64,000 nucleotides of DNA from Pseudomonas cremoris. Lineage in GTDB: Bacteria > Pseudomonadota > Gammaproteobacteria > Pseudomonadales > Pseudomonadaceae. Every line of letters begins with the position of its first letter. Position 1 is the first letter of the stretch. Location: the NCBI RefSeq assembly GCF_014230465.1, contig NZ_JAAXCY010000004.1, positions 1 to 64,000 of the forward strand, in the 5' to 3' direction. Made by a program: the position numbers and the translations under genes. Under the pieces are notes generated by a model. The model was not told where the DNA came from. It searched no databases and was given only the letters and a program-made list of their open reading frames with translations. Of this stretch, positions 1 to 8,747 are shown piece by piece.

Positions 1-496
1 GCAGGCCTTCTTCGGCGGCGAGGCGGGCGATGAAGTCGAGGTCGGTTTCGCCGGCCTGTACGCAGTATTCGCGGGGTTGGTGCTCGAAGCAGATCTCGCT
101 GCGGATGTCGGTCAGCTTTTGCTCGGCGAGCATGCTGGTGATGATGTCGGGCACGGTTTGGCCCTGGAAGATGCGCCAGTTGGAGCGCAGGTCGAAACGT
201 TTCAGGGTCGGTTCAACTATGGCGGTGTAGCGGGTGCGGCGAAAGCCGGTGTCACCTTGCTGGAACAGGCTGACCAGACCGTGGACGTAGCGTACCGGGG
301 TGTCATCGCGCCAGATGGTGAACACTGCCGCCAGGTCGAGCATGCGGTAGAAGTCGATCGCCGGGTGATGGCTGACCAGTTCCAGTTCAAGTTTGAATGG
401 CTGGGATAGGCCCTCTTCCAGGGTGAACGAAACCACTTCGAAGGGATCGCCCCGTAGCGGTTTGAAGGTGTAACGCAGGTCGCTTTGACGGGGCAT
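1..496 (-). CDS. vgrG: Type VI secretion spike protein VgrG, N-terminal part (3' end outside window)
   Basis: VgrG trimers form the gp27/gp5-like puncturing tip of the type VI secretion machine and carry effectors. The 165 visible residues begin MPRQSDLRYTFKPL and run into the gp27-like fold: an FEVVSFTLEEGLS stretch, a hydrophobic strand ending in AVFTIWRDD, a YVHGLVSLFQQGD segment, then FRRTRYTAIVEP and RSNWRIFQGQTVPDII, and finally YCVQAGETDLDFIARLAAEEG. These are typical of the first 170 residues of VgrG/Rhs-element Vgr proteins. The start is the only ATG in frame before the upstream non-coding DNA. The reading frame is open at base 1, so the rest of the protein and any cognate effector or adaptor lie outside the window. 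No other type VI genes are seen here, which suggests an orphan vgrG island. Confidence 0.85.
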   Translation of the reverse strand, partial: MPRQSDLRYTFKPLRGDPFEVVSFTLEEGLSQPFKLELELVSHHPAIDFYRMLDLAAVFTIWRDDTPVRYVHGLVSLFQQGDTGFRRTRYTAIVEPTLKRFDLRSNWRIFQGQTVPDIITSMLAEQKLTDIRSEICFEHQPREYCVQAGETDLDFIARLAAEEGL

Positions 497-747
497 GGGG
501 CTTCCTCTTCTCTCGACGCGGCTAGCGCGGTCCATCCATGTGGGGGACGCGATCTTAGGAAGCGCTAAGCAAGCCCTTCAATAGCTTGGAGGGAATCCAG
601 AGGTCTCTTACCCGTGTGGGTGCATTGGATGTCGGACGTTTCTGTGTTTTTCCAGAAGAAGGGCGCTCAAGTCGGACCTAGCCTATTTCCATGCTGGCCA
701 ATGTGATCGGCTATAGTGGCCGACGACTCTGGAGAGGAAGACCTTGC

Positions 748-1872
748 GTGCGAATAGCGCTTTTATTGTCGGCATTCCTGCTATGCCTGAATGCCCAGGC
801 TGCGCCGGCGGATGTGGCCAGCCTGGACCGCGGTACATGGCCTGAAAAGCTCAGCAGCCCGGCGCTGTTCGATGTGGCCTCGCGTGCGGAGATCCTGATG
901 TTTGCCCACAGCCTGTTGGCCAGCGAATCTCAGGATGAAACGGCGCTCAAGCAGCGCCTGGGCTTGAAGATCATCAACCAGGCGTCCATCGACGACCTGC
1001 GTCGCCAACTCTGGCAGCGCCTGTTGGAGAACTACACCTTCGCCCAGCAGAGCTGCGAGGAAGACGCGTCGTTCTGCTACCTGGTGGAAAACATGGACGA
1101 CCTGCGCGAGCAAGCCGGCAAGTTTGAGGTCAGTGAAAACTCCTTCTATATAGGCTGGGCCGGCCCCAGTCACGCCTTCCACGAGCGCTATCTGGACGAA
1201 CTGCTGCGCAAAGCCGCGCTGTTTCCGCAGATCAGCAGCGAAATTGCGCGTTTTGGCGACCATGAGCGCAATGGCGATGAATTCAACGACCGAATGTTCC
1301 TGCTGACCTTTGATGGCGGCCCGGCACCCGTCAGCGGCAATACCGACTGGCTTGCCGACTACCTGCGCAAGCAGAAGATGAACGCCACGTTCTTCATCCT
1401 CGGCAGCAGCCTGCAAAACCGAATTGAGCGCAGCTCAGCCAGCGATGTGCAGGCGCTGTACCAAGGCCAGTGCGTCGGCACTCAGGGCTGGCAATACCGT
1501 TCCCATAGCCATTGGGTGGAGTGGCAAAGCTCTATCACCCGTACGGCTTCGTTGGCGCAGAACCTGATGCCGGAAAACTACGTACCGCTATTCCGTCCGC
1601 CTTACGGGCAGCGTCGTGCAGACAGCCAAGGGTTTTTCCAGGGCCAAGGCCTGCAGGTGGCGTTGTGGGACATCGACTCGCAGGATGATCCGGGCAAACT
1701 CAAGGCTGATGAGTCGGCGCAGCGGGTACTGACGCTGATGATGCTGTGGCGCAAAGGGGTGATTGTGTTTCACGACACCCAGGACAAGGCGCGGGTTGCT
1801 TTGCCCATGTTGTTGCAGTCAACGGCGCAAAGTGGGTTGGGTTGGCAGGACTGCCGGGAAGCCTTTCGTTAA
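748..1872 (+). CDS. Secreted polysaccharide deacetylase-like protein with altered metal site
   Basis: A 374-residue protein. I chose the GTG at 748, seven bases after GGAGAGGAAG, because it gives a clean signal peptide (RIALLLSAFLLCLNAQA, cleaved before APADV). The ATG at 691 would add a basic leader. Residues about 20-180 are a helical region I do not recognise. Residues about 183-374 are a NodB-like polysaccharide deacetylase domain: TFDGGP (residues 187-192), FRPPYG, ALWDIDSQDD and VIVFHDT match motifs 1, 3, 4 and 5. In active enzymes motif 1 is TFDDGP, where the first Asp is catalytic and the second binds metal; here the second Asp is Gly. Motif 2 reads HSHW, without the normal second His four residues on. 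The protein may therefore be inactive or use a different metal arrangement. The fold is clear, the substrate is not. Confidence 0.75.
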   Translation: MRIALLLSAFLLCLNAQAAPADVASLDRGTWPEKLSSPALFDVASRAEILMFAHSLLASESQDETALKQRLGLKIINQASIDDLRRQLWQRLLENYTFAQQSCEEDASFCYLVENMDDLREQAGKFEVSENSFYIGWAGPSHAFHERYLDELLRKAALFPQISSEIARFGDHERNGDEFNDRMFLLTFDGGPAPVSGNTDWLADYLRKQKMNATFFILGSSLQNRIERSSASDVQALYQGQCVGTQGWQYRSHSHWVEWQSSITRTASLAQNLMPENYVPLFRPPYGQRRADSQGFFQGQGLQVALWDIDSQDDPGKLKADESAQRVLTLMMLWRKGVIVFHDTQDKARVALPMLLQSTAQSGLGWQDCREAFR

Positions 1873-2219
1873 AAAGACGAAGTGCCCGGCCCTGTTGGGG
1901 CTGAGGACTTTTTTGGGGGGGGTTATGCGACAAATCGATGCAGGCGGACTTCCGACTTTAACGGGGTGGCTGGCACTCGGCTAGTGCTATTCGTCATCCT
2001 GAAAAATAAACTTCAAAAAAGCGTCAAAGTGCTTTTTCCTGTCACATGTTTTGCGGTATTACGAAGTCAGATCGCCGAAACCTGCAACACAGGTGGCGTC
2101 TTCCAAGACTCCTCATGTGGGCATGCACTTGACGTCCCTCAGGTGCATTCGGTGGTCGAATCGAGGCGCAGCACTGTCGTGGTATTGCGTCGACTGGCTC
2201 CCACAAAAGGTGACCGAGT
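1873..2219. other. Intergenic region upstream of the PhoH-like gene
   Basis: About 350 bases without a supportable gene. Short open frames here have no ribosome binding site or recognisable product. The right end carries the leader of the PhoH-like gene, with AAAGGTGA as its ribosome binding site. A TGGCAC element near 1970 resembles a sigma-54 -24 box but has no correctly spaced -12 GC. I see no convincing terminator or small RNA. Confidence 0.5.
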
Positions 2220-3614
2220 ATGGATGATCATGGACGCACCCCTTCTTCCGACCAGCCAATCCTTTATGTGCTTGATACCAACGTACTGATTCACGATCCA
2301 AACGCTCTGCTCAACTTCGAAGAACACCACGTCGCCATCCCGATGATCGTGCTGGAGGAGCTCGATAAGCTTAAAAGCGGGCACCACAGCGTTGCCGCCG
2401 AATGTCGCCAGGCCATCCGCCTGATCGACAAGACGCTGGGCGAAGCGTCGCCGGAAGATGTCGAACTCGGCGTGCCGATCCAGCGTGGTAAAAGCGGGCC
2501 CAAGGGCTTGCTGTCGATCCTGATGAGCAAACGCAGCGAGCCCAACAGCCTGCTGCCGGAAAACCTCAACGACAACAAAATCATCAACCAATTGATCGAC
2601 CTGCACGCGCGCGACAAGGACCTGCGCCTGGTGCTGGTGACCAAAGACATCAACATGCGCCTCAAGGCCCGTGCGTGTGGGATCGCGGCCGAGGACTACA
2701 GCACCGACCAACTGGTCGACGACGTGTCGATGCTGTCCCGTGGTTATCACATGATTACCGGCTCGTTCTGGGACCGCGTCAGCAAGGTCGAAACCCGTCA
2801 GGACCATGGCCGTACCTGGCACCAGGTGCAGCTGATCGAAAACCTGCCGGCCGTGCATATCAATGAGTTTATCGTCGACGAACAGGGCTTCGTGGGCTGG
2901 ATCAAAGAGATCCAGGTCGACAAGCTGCTGATTCTCGACCTGCATCAGGAACCCCTGTTGCACCAGGAAGCCTGGGGCCTGAAACCGCGTGACATCTACC
3001 AGAGCCTGGCGCTGTATGCGCTGCTTGATCCGGACATTCACTTGGTCAACCTGACGGGCGCAGCCGGTTCCGGTAAAACCATTCTCGCCCTGGCCGCCGC
3101 CATCGAGCAGACCATGGTGACCAAGCGCTATCGCCGCATCATCGCCACCCGCAGCGTGCAGGGCCTGGACCAGGAAATCGGTTTCCTGCCCGGCACCGAG
3201 GCGGAAAAAATGGAGCCGTGGCTGGGGGCGATCACCGACAACCTCGAAGCCTTGCACATGGATGACGAAAACACCCATGGCAGCGTCGACTACATCCTCA
3301 GCAAAGTGCCGTTGCAGTTCAAATCCCTCAACTACATCCGGGGTCGCAGCTTCCAGCAGAGCCTGATTTTGATCGATGAATGCCAGAACCTCACGCCGCA
3401 CCAGATGAAAACCATCATCACCCGTGCCGGCGCCGGTTCCAAAGTGGTGTGCCTGGGCAACCTGGCACAGATCGACACCCCTTACCTATCCGCGACCAGC
3501 TCCGGGCTCACCTACCTGACGGAACGCTTCAAAGACTTCCCGAACGGCGTGCACATTGCGCTGCAAGGGGTTCCACGTTCGATTCTGGCTGAATACGCCG
3601 AATCCCATCTGTAA
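2220..3614 (+). CDS. PIN-PhoH fusion ATPase/ribonuclease
   Basis: A 464-residue cytoplasmic protein with two domains. Residues about 15-165 form a PIN nuclease domain: the opening YVLDTNVLIHDP and later acidic clusters (VLEELDKLKSG, DLRLVLVTKDINM) supply the expected carboxylates for a metal-dependent RNase. Residues about 255-464 are a PhoH P-loop ATPase with Walker A GAAGSGKT near residue 281 and Walker B SLILIDECQN. This is the architecture of PhoH2/YlaK-type proteins, which in mycobacteria are reported to couple RNA unwinding to cleavage. The length is normal for the family. The start ATG follows AAAGGTGA. It appears monocistronic and is followed by a REPIN. The biological target is unknown. 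Confidence 0.85.
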   Translation: MDDHGRTPSSDQPILYVLDTNVLIHDPNALLNFEEHHVAIPMIVLEELDKLKSGHHSVAAECRQAIRLIDKTLGEASPEDVELGVPIQRGKSGPKGLLSILMSKRSEPNSLLPENLNDNKIINQLIDLHARDKDLRLVLVTKDINMRLKARACGIAAEDYSTDQLVDDVSMLSRGYHMITGSFWDRVSKVETRQDHGRTWHQVQLIENLPAVHINEFIVDEQGFVGWIKEIQVDKLLILDLHQEPLLHQEAWGLKPRDIYQSLALYALLDPDIHLVNLTGAAGSGKTILALAAAIEQTMVTKRYRRIIATRSVQGLDQEIGFLPGTEAEKMEPWLGAITDNLEALHMDDENTHGSVDYILSKVPLQFKSLNYIRGRSFQQSLILIDECQNLTPHQMKTIITRAGAGSKVVCLGNLAQIDTPYLSATSSGLTYLTERFKDFPNGVHIALQGVPRSILAEYAESHL

Positions 3615-3640
3615 ACGCGGTCGGTAGGGAGCTGGCTTTT

Positions 3641-3727
3641 TGTGGGAGCTGGCTTGCCTGCGATAGCATCACCGCGGTGTAGCTGATACACCGCGGTGCC
3701 TGCATCGCAGGCAAGCCAGCTCCCACA
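3641..3727. repeat. REPIN (GTGGGAGCTGGCTTGCCTGCGA type)
   Basis: Two REP copies face each other: TGTGGGAGCTGGCTTGCCTG on the left and its complement ending at 3727. An inner palindrome (CACCGCGGTG twice) lies between them, giving a long near-perfect hairpin of 87 bases. Degenerate half-copies flank it (GTAGGGAGCTGGC near 3624 and GAGCCAGCTCCCACA at 3729-3743), suggesting decayed tandem repeats. REPINs are non-autonomous elements moved by RAYT transposases encoded elsewhere. This one fills the gap between the PhoH-like gene and moaC. Confidence 0.85.
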
Positions 3728-3793
3728 CGAGCCAGCTCCCACATTTATTGTGTGTTGGGTTTACAATCGGTGCTCCTGATCAGGAGTAACCCC

Positions 3794-4267
3794 GTGCTGA
3801 CTCATCTCGATTCCCAAGGTCGCGCCCACATGGTCGACGTCACCGACAAAGCCGTGACGTTCCGTGAAGCCGTGGCCGAAGCGCGCGTGCGCATGCTGCC
3901 CGAGACCCTGCAAATGATTGTCGACGGCGCCCATCCCAAGGGCGACGTATTTGCCGTGGCCCGCATTGCCGGGATCCAGGCTGCCAAGAAAACCAGTGAC
4001 CTTATTCCCCTGTGCCACCCGCTGATGCTCACTGGCGTCAAGGTCGAGCTCAGCGCAGACGGTGTGGACGCCGTGCACATCCTGGCGCGCTGCAAGCTCT
4101 CCGGGCAGACCGGCGTGGAGATGGAAGCCCTCACCGCCGCCAGCGTCGCGGCCCTGACGATCTACGACATGTGCAAGGCGGTGGATCGCGGCATGACCAT
4201 TGAAAGTATTCGCCTGCTGGAAAAGCTTGGCGGTAAAAGCGGGCATTTCAAGGCGGAGCAGGCATGA
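3794..4267 (+). CDS. moaC: Cyclic pyranopterin monophosphate synthase MoaC
   Basis: MoaC makes cyclic pyranopterin monophosphate from the MoaA product in the first phase of molybdenum cofactor synthesis. The 157-residue protein carries the family hallmarks: an HMVDVTDK start, [13 protein letters not shown], the active-site segment [35 protein letters not shown], and a C-terminal GGKSGHF. I chose GTG 3794 because AGGAG sits seven bases upstream and the family N-terminus ([15 protein letters not shown]) begins there; the frame stays open 14 codons further upstream without a better signal. It overlaps moaD by four bases (ATGA), giving translational coupling in a moaCDE operon. moaA and moaB are not in the window. 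Confidence 0.96.
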   Translation: MLTHLDSQGRAHMVDVTDKAVTFREAVAEARVRMLPETLQMIVDGAHPKGDVFAVARIAGIQAAKKTSDLIPLCHPLMLTGVKVELSADGVDAVHILARCKLSGQTGVEMEALTAASVAALTIYDMCKAVDRGMTIESIRLLEKLGGKSGHFKAEQA

Positions 4268-4506
4268 GCATCAACGTATTGTTTTTTGCGCGTTACAGCG
4301 AGGCGGTGGGCTGGGACTCTCTGGAGGTCGAAGGCGACTTCGCCACGGTTGACGACCTGCGCAAGACCTTGGCAGCCGACCCGGGGTTTGAAGTGCTCAA
4401 CGAAACCAGTCTGATGTGCGCGCGCAACCAGGAGCTGTGCAACCTCGATGAACCGTTGCAAGCCGGTGATGAAGTCGCGTTCTTCCCACCCGTGACCGGG
4501 GGCTGA
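4264..4506 (+). CDS. moaD: Molybdopterin synthase small subunit MoaD
   Basis: MoaD is the ubiquitin-like sulfur carrier of molybdopterin synthase. Its C-terminal glycine is thiocarboxylated and donates sulfur to the precursor bound by MoaE. The 80-residue protein begins [17 protein letters not shown] and ends in PPVTGG, the essential Gly-Gly tail. Start and stop are tightly coupled: it overlaps moaC by four bases and moaE begins two bases after its stop. Confidence 0.95.
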   Translation: MSINVLFFARYSEAVGWDSLEVEGDFATVDDLRKTLAADPGFEVLNETSLMCARNQELCNLDEPLQAGDEVAFFPPVTGG

Positions 4507-4508
4507 AC

Positions 4509-4961
4509 ATGGCCATTCGGGTGCAGGCCCAGGCGTTTGATCCGGGTGCCGAGGTCAACGCGATGCACGCGGCCAACGTAGGCGTGGGGGCGGTGGTCAG
4601 TTTTGTTGGCTACGTGCGCGACTTCAACGACGGCCTGGATGTGGCGGGGATGTTCCTGGAGCATTACCCCGGCATGACCGAAAAGGCCCTGGCTAAGATT
4701 GTCGTCGAAGCTGAACAACGCTGGCCGCTGCTTAAGCTGGAAGTGCTACATCGTATCGGTGCGCTGGAGCCGGGAGAGCCGATTGTGTTTGTCGGGGCCG
4801 CCAGTGCTCATCGCCAGGCCGCATTTGATGCCTGTGCGTTTGTGATGGATTACCTGAAGACGCGCGCGCCGTTCTGGAAGAAAGAGAACACCAGTGAGGG
4901 GCCGCGTTGGGTGGAAGGGCGTAGCAGCGACCACGCCGCCGCGGATCGCTGGAAGTCTTAG
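4509..4961 (+). CDS. moaE: Molybdopterin synthase catalytic subunit MoaE
   Basis: MoaE forms the active site of molybdopterin synthase, converting cyclic pyranopterin monophosphate with sulfur delivered by MoaD. The 150-residue protein has the family segments GAVVSFVGYVRDFN, LEHYPGMTEK, HRIGALEPGEPIVFVGAAS and the lysine-bearing KTRAPFWKKE. It ends the moaCDE operon and is followed by a REPIN, which may protect or end the transcript. Length is normal. Confidence 0.95.
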   Translation: MAIRVQAQAFDPGAEVNAMHAANVGVGAVVSFVGYVRDFNDGLDVAGMFLEHYPGMTEKALAKIVVEAEQRWPLLKLEVLHRIGALEPGEPIVFVGAASAHRQAAFDACAFVMDYLKTRAPFWKKENTSEGPRWVEGRSSDHAAADRWKS

Positions 4962-4979
4962 GCCAAGCACAAAACCAAA

Positions 4980-5068
4980 TGTGGGAGCGGGCTTGCTCGC
5001 GAATGCGGTGTATCAGTGATGAATGTATCAACTGACACTCCGCATTCGCGAGCAAGCCCGCTCCCACA
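4980..5068. repeat. REPIN (GTGGGAGCGGGCTTGCTCGCGAA type), copy 1
   Basis: Left arm TGTGGGAGCGGGCTTGCTCG and its exact complement at the right end enclose a 37-base variable middle. Total length is 89 bases, the same as the copies at 42971 and 61071. It lies between the convergent moaE and rhlB stops. Confidence 0.9.
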
Positions 5069-5088
5069 GTTTTAATCGCATTTCAGTT

Positions 5089-6537
5089 TTACGGGCGTTT
5101 GCGCTCTACAGGGCGCAACAGGTGCGTCGGTGGCGTTTCGCAGCTGATCTTGCGACCCAGCAGCGCCTCGATCGACGGTAACTGATACGAATCATCTTCC
5201 CCGGCAAAGCTGATCGACACACCCGCAGCCCCGGCACGCCCTGTACGACCAATGCGGTGTACATAGTCGTCCGGCACTTCCGGCAGGGTGAAGTTGATCA
5301 CATGGCTGATGCCGTCAATGTGAATGCCACGGCCCGCAACGTCAGTGGCCACCAACACGCGAATCTTGCCTTCGCGGAAGCCTTCCAGCGTCTTGATGCG
5401 CTTGTGTTGCGGCACATCACCGGACAGTTGCGCAGCGTTCACGCCATCGCGCACTAGGCGCTCTTCGATGCGGCGCACTTCGTCCTTGCGGTTGGCGAAC
5501 ACCATCACGCGCTCCCAACCGTTGTCGTTGACCAGGTTGTAGAGCAGCTTGTACTTGTCGGCACCAGCCACGGCGTATATGTGCTGCTCGACGTTTTCGC
5601 TGGCGACGTTTTCCGCTTCGATCTCAACGATGGACGGGTCGGTGGTCCACTGCTTGGCGAGGTTCATCACGTCTTCAGTGAAGGTGGCGGAGAACAGCAG
5701 GGTCTGGCGTTCGGATTTCGGTGGGGTCTGGCGAATGATCTGGCGCACTTGCGGGATAAAGCCCATGTCGAGCATGCGGTCGGCTTCGTCCAGCACCATC
5801 ACTTCGACCATGTCCAGGTGCACGTCGCCGCGCTGGTTGAAGTCCAGCAGGCGACCTGGTGTGGCCACCAGGATGTCGCAGTGACGGGCTTCGAGGTGCT
5901 TGAGTTGCTTGTCGAAATCCATGCCACCGACAAACGTCATGACGTTGAGGCCGGTGTACTTGGTCAGGTCGGCGGCGTCCTTGGCGATCTGCACCACCAG
6001 CTCACGGGTCGGGGCGATGATCAGCGCGCGCGGCTCGCCCATGTAGCGTTCTTTAGGCGGCGGCGTCTGCAGCAACTGGGTGATGATCGAGATCAGGAAC
6101 GCAGCGGTCTTGCCAGTACCGGTCTGGGCGCGACCGATGGCGTCTTTGCCCGCCAGGGTGAAGCCCAGCACCTGCGCCTGGATCGGCGTGCAGTACGGGA
6201 AGCCCAGGTCCTGGATGGCGTGCATCAGTTCCGGAGCCAGTTTGAAGTCGTGGAAGCGGGTCTTGCCTTCCTGGGGCTCGACGACGAAGTCTTCGAGTTT
6301 CCATGGGATCACGGGCGGCTTTGGCGCGCGCTCACGGCGAGGCTTGGGAGCCGGTGCGGCGTCTTTTACCGGTTCAGGCGGTGTCACCGTAGGCGTTTTG
6401 GGCTGGGCGACAGGCGCAGTCCGGTCGGGCTGTTTACCGTCATTGCGGCTGCCGGCAGTCGGGGCAGGAGCAGCGGGAACAGGCGCGAGCGGCTCGGCCT
6501 CGCTTTTGCCGAACATCTTCTTGAGTGCTTCGAGCAC
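5089..6537 (-). CDS. rhlB: DEAD-box ATP-dependent RNA helicase RhlB
   Basis: A DEAD-box helicase that unwinds structured RNA; in enterobacteria RhlB works in the RNase E degradosome. The 482-residue protein begins with GTG. Residues 1-90 are a Pro/Ala-rich linker ending in a basic RRERAPKPP patch. The helicase core then shows the Q motif ([10 protein letters not shown]), AQTGTGKT (Walker A), PTREL, TPGRLLD, DEAD, SAT, and the C-terminal ARGIHIDG and [10 protein letters not shown]. The last 30 residues are short and basic rather than the long extension of E. coli RhlB. The Pro-rich N-terminal extension is typical of Pseudomonas. The ribosome site is weak. It is read alone, away from the esterase gene upstream. 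Confidence 0.9.
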   Translation of the reverse strand: MLEALKKMFGKSEAEPLAPVPAAPAPTAGSRNDGKQPDRTAPVAQPKTPTVTPPEPVKDAAPAPKPRRERAPKPPVIPWKLEDFVVEPQEGKTRFHDFKLAPELMHAIQDLGFPYCTPIQAQVLGFTLAGKDAIGRAQTGTGKTAAFLISIITQLLQTPPPKERYMGEPRALIIAPTRELVVQIAKDAADLTKYTGLNVMTFVGGMDFDKQLKHLEARHCDILVATPGRLLDFNQRGDVHLDMVEVMVLDEADRMLDMGFIPQVRQIIRQTPPKSERQTLLFSATFTEDVMNLAKQWTTDPSIVEIEAENVASENVEQHIYAVAGADKYKLLYNLVNDNGWERVMVFANRKDEVRRIEERLVRDGVNAAQLSGDVPQHKRIKTLEGFREGKIRVLVATDVAGRGIHIDGISHVINFTLPEVPDDYVHRIGRTGRAGAAGVSISFAGEDDSYQLPSIEALLGRKISCETPPTHLLRPVERKRP

Positions 6538-6639
6538 GGTGATCTCATTAATTGGTTAAGGAATGTACGCCGGCCAGTGTAATGCAAGAATCGGGCGCGG
6601 CGTAGTGTGTCTGTCATACGGCTACATTAATGCAGGGTC

Positions 6640-7425
<786 letters not shown>

Positions 7426-7430
7426 TCACT

Positions 7431-7447
7431 CTGGTACGGGCCTTGCT
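7431..7447 (+). promoter_or_regulatory. Sigma-54 promoter for aapJQMP
   Basis: TGGTACGGGCCTTGCT matches the consensus TGGCACG-N4-TTGCW, with GG at -24 and GC at -12 correctly spaced. Transcription would begin near 7459, giving a leader of about 185 bases before aapJ. The placement fits nitrogen control (NtrC with RpoN) of amino-acid uptake. I see no clear paired NtrC site upstream; a single GGTGC half-site lies at 7341-7345. Confidence 0.72.
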
Positions 7448-7643
7448 ATGTGTTGAACGATGTCAGAACTATCGCTTGGGACGGTAACACTATCAGTGAC
7501 TGCCGCTTATGGGATAGCAGCTGGAATTACTGCGAAAGCCTCATGCTGCTTGACCCTAAAAAAAGCCAACACGGGTCGATATCGCCTCATAAGGGTGCGC
7601 TGAGGTTCGAGCTCCGACACAACAAGAGCAACTGGAGGTTTGA

Positions 7644-8675
7644 ATGAAGGTATTGAAATCCACCCTGGCCATCGTGACTGCGGCGGCTGTACTGGGTGTC
7701 AGCGGTTTCGCCCAAGCCGGCGCCACCCTGGATGCCGTGCAGAAGAAAGGCTTTGTGCAATGTGGCGTGAGTGACGGCCTGCCGGGTTTCTCGGTACCGG
7801 ATGCCAGCGGCAAGATCCTGGGGATCGACGCTGACGTGTGCCGCGCTGTAGCTGCTGCCGTTTTCGGCGACGCAACCAAGGTCAAATTCAGCCAGTTGAA
7901 CGCCAAGGAGCGTTTCACCGCGCTTCAATCGGGCGAAGTCGACATCCTGTCCCGTAACACCACCATGACCAGCTCCCGCGACGCCGGCATGGGCCTGAAA
8001 TTCCCAGGCTTCATTACCTACTATGACGGTATTGGCTTCCTGGTAAACAACAAGCTGGGCGTGAAAAGTGCCAAGGAACTGGACGGTGCAACCATCTGCA
8101 TCCAGGCTGGTACCACTACCGAGCTGAACGTTTCCGACTACTTCCGCGCCAACAACCTCAAGTACACCCCGATCACCTTCGACACCTCCGACGAAAGCGC
8201 CAAGTCGCTGGAGTCCGGTCGTTGCGACGTGCTGACCTCCGACAAGTCCCAACTGTTCGCCCAGCGCAGCAAGCTGGCCTCGCCGAAGGACTACGTGGTT
8301 CTGCCGGAAACCATTTCCAAGGAGCCCCTGGGCCCGGTCGTGCGTAACGGCGACGACGAGTGGCTGGCCATCGTGCGCTGGGTGGGCTACGCCATGCTCA
8401 ACGCTGAAGAAGCCGGTATCACGTCGAAGAACGTAGAAGCTGAAGCCAAGTCCACCAAGAACCCGGACGTCGCCCGTCTGCTGGGTGCTGATGGCGAATA
8501 CGGCAAAGACCTGAAAGTGAAGAAAGACTGGGTCGTACAGATCGTCAAGCAAGTCGGTAACTACGGTGAAATGTTCGAGCGCAACCTGGGCAAGAGCACC
8601 CCGCTGGAAATCGACCGTGGCCTGAACGCGCTGTGGAACAACGGCGGCATTCAATACGCACCACCTGTGCGCTGA
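7644..8675 (+). CDS. aapJ: General L-amino-acid ABC transporter, periplasmic binding protein
   Basis: The 343-residue solute-binding protein of the AapJQMP (BztABCD) permease, which imports a broad range of L-amino acids, notably acidic and amide ones. A signal peptide (about residues 1-24, ending GFAQA) precedes the mature sequence, which opens ATLDAVQKKGFVQCGVSDG. LSRNTTMTSSRDAGMGLKF and a Cys pair in CIQAG/SGRCDVL are typical of the AapJ subfamily. The ribosome site is GGAGG, spaced for the ATG at 7644. It is the first gene of the operon. A strong hairpin separates it from aapQ, which would allow more binding protein than membrane subunits. Confidence 0.93.
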   Translation: MKVLKSTLAIVTAAAVLGVSGFAQAGATLDAVQKKGFVQCGVSDGLPGFSVPDASGKILGIDADVCRAVAAAVFGDATKVKFSQLNAKERFTALQSGEVDILSRNTTMTSSRDAGMGLKFPGFITYYDGIGFLVNNKLGVKSAKELDGATICIQAGTTTELNVSDYFRANNLKYTPITFDTSDESAKSLESGRCDVLTSDKSQLFAQRSKLASPKDYVVLPETISKEPLGPVVRNGDDEWLAIVRWVGYAMLNAEEAGITSKNVEAEAKSTKNPDVARLLGADGEYGKDLKVKKDWVVQIVKQVGNYGEMFERNLGKSTPLEIDRGLNALWNNGGIQYAPPVR

Positions 8676-8690
8676 TCGCTGATGGTTCTG

Positions 8691-8717
8691 TCACCCGGTG
8701 GGCCAACCGCCGGGTGA
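8691..8717 (+). promoter_or_regulatory. Intercistronic hairpin between aapJ and aapQ
   Basis: TCACCCGG and CCGGGTGA form an eight-base perfect stem over an 11-base loop. There is no run of T, so it is more likely an mRNA stabiliser or partial attenuator than a full terminator. Such hairpins commonly give high expression of the periplasmic component relative to the permease. Confidence 0.6.
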
Positions 8718-8747
8718 TGTTCTGTTCCATTCTTTCCGGGGCACTTC

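Noticed and set aside
1969..1986. TGGCAC as a sigma-54 box before the PhoH-like gene
   Set aside because: There is no GC pair at the required spacing downstream.
2139..3401. A 420-codon open frame on the minus strand opposite the PhoH-like gene
   Set aside because: It is the mirror frame of a well-conserved gene in high-GC DNA; composition is His/Gln/Val-rich, with no ribosome site or family match.
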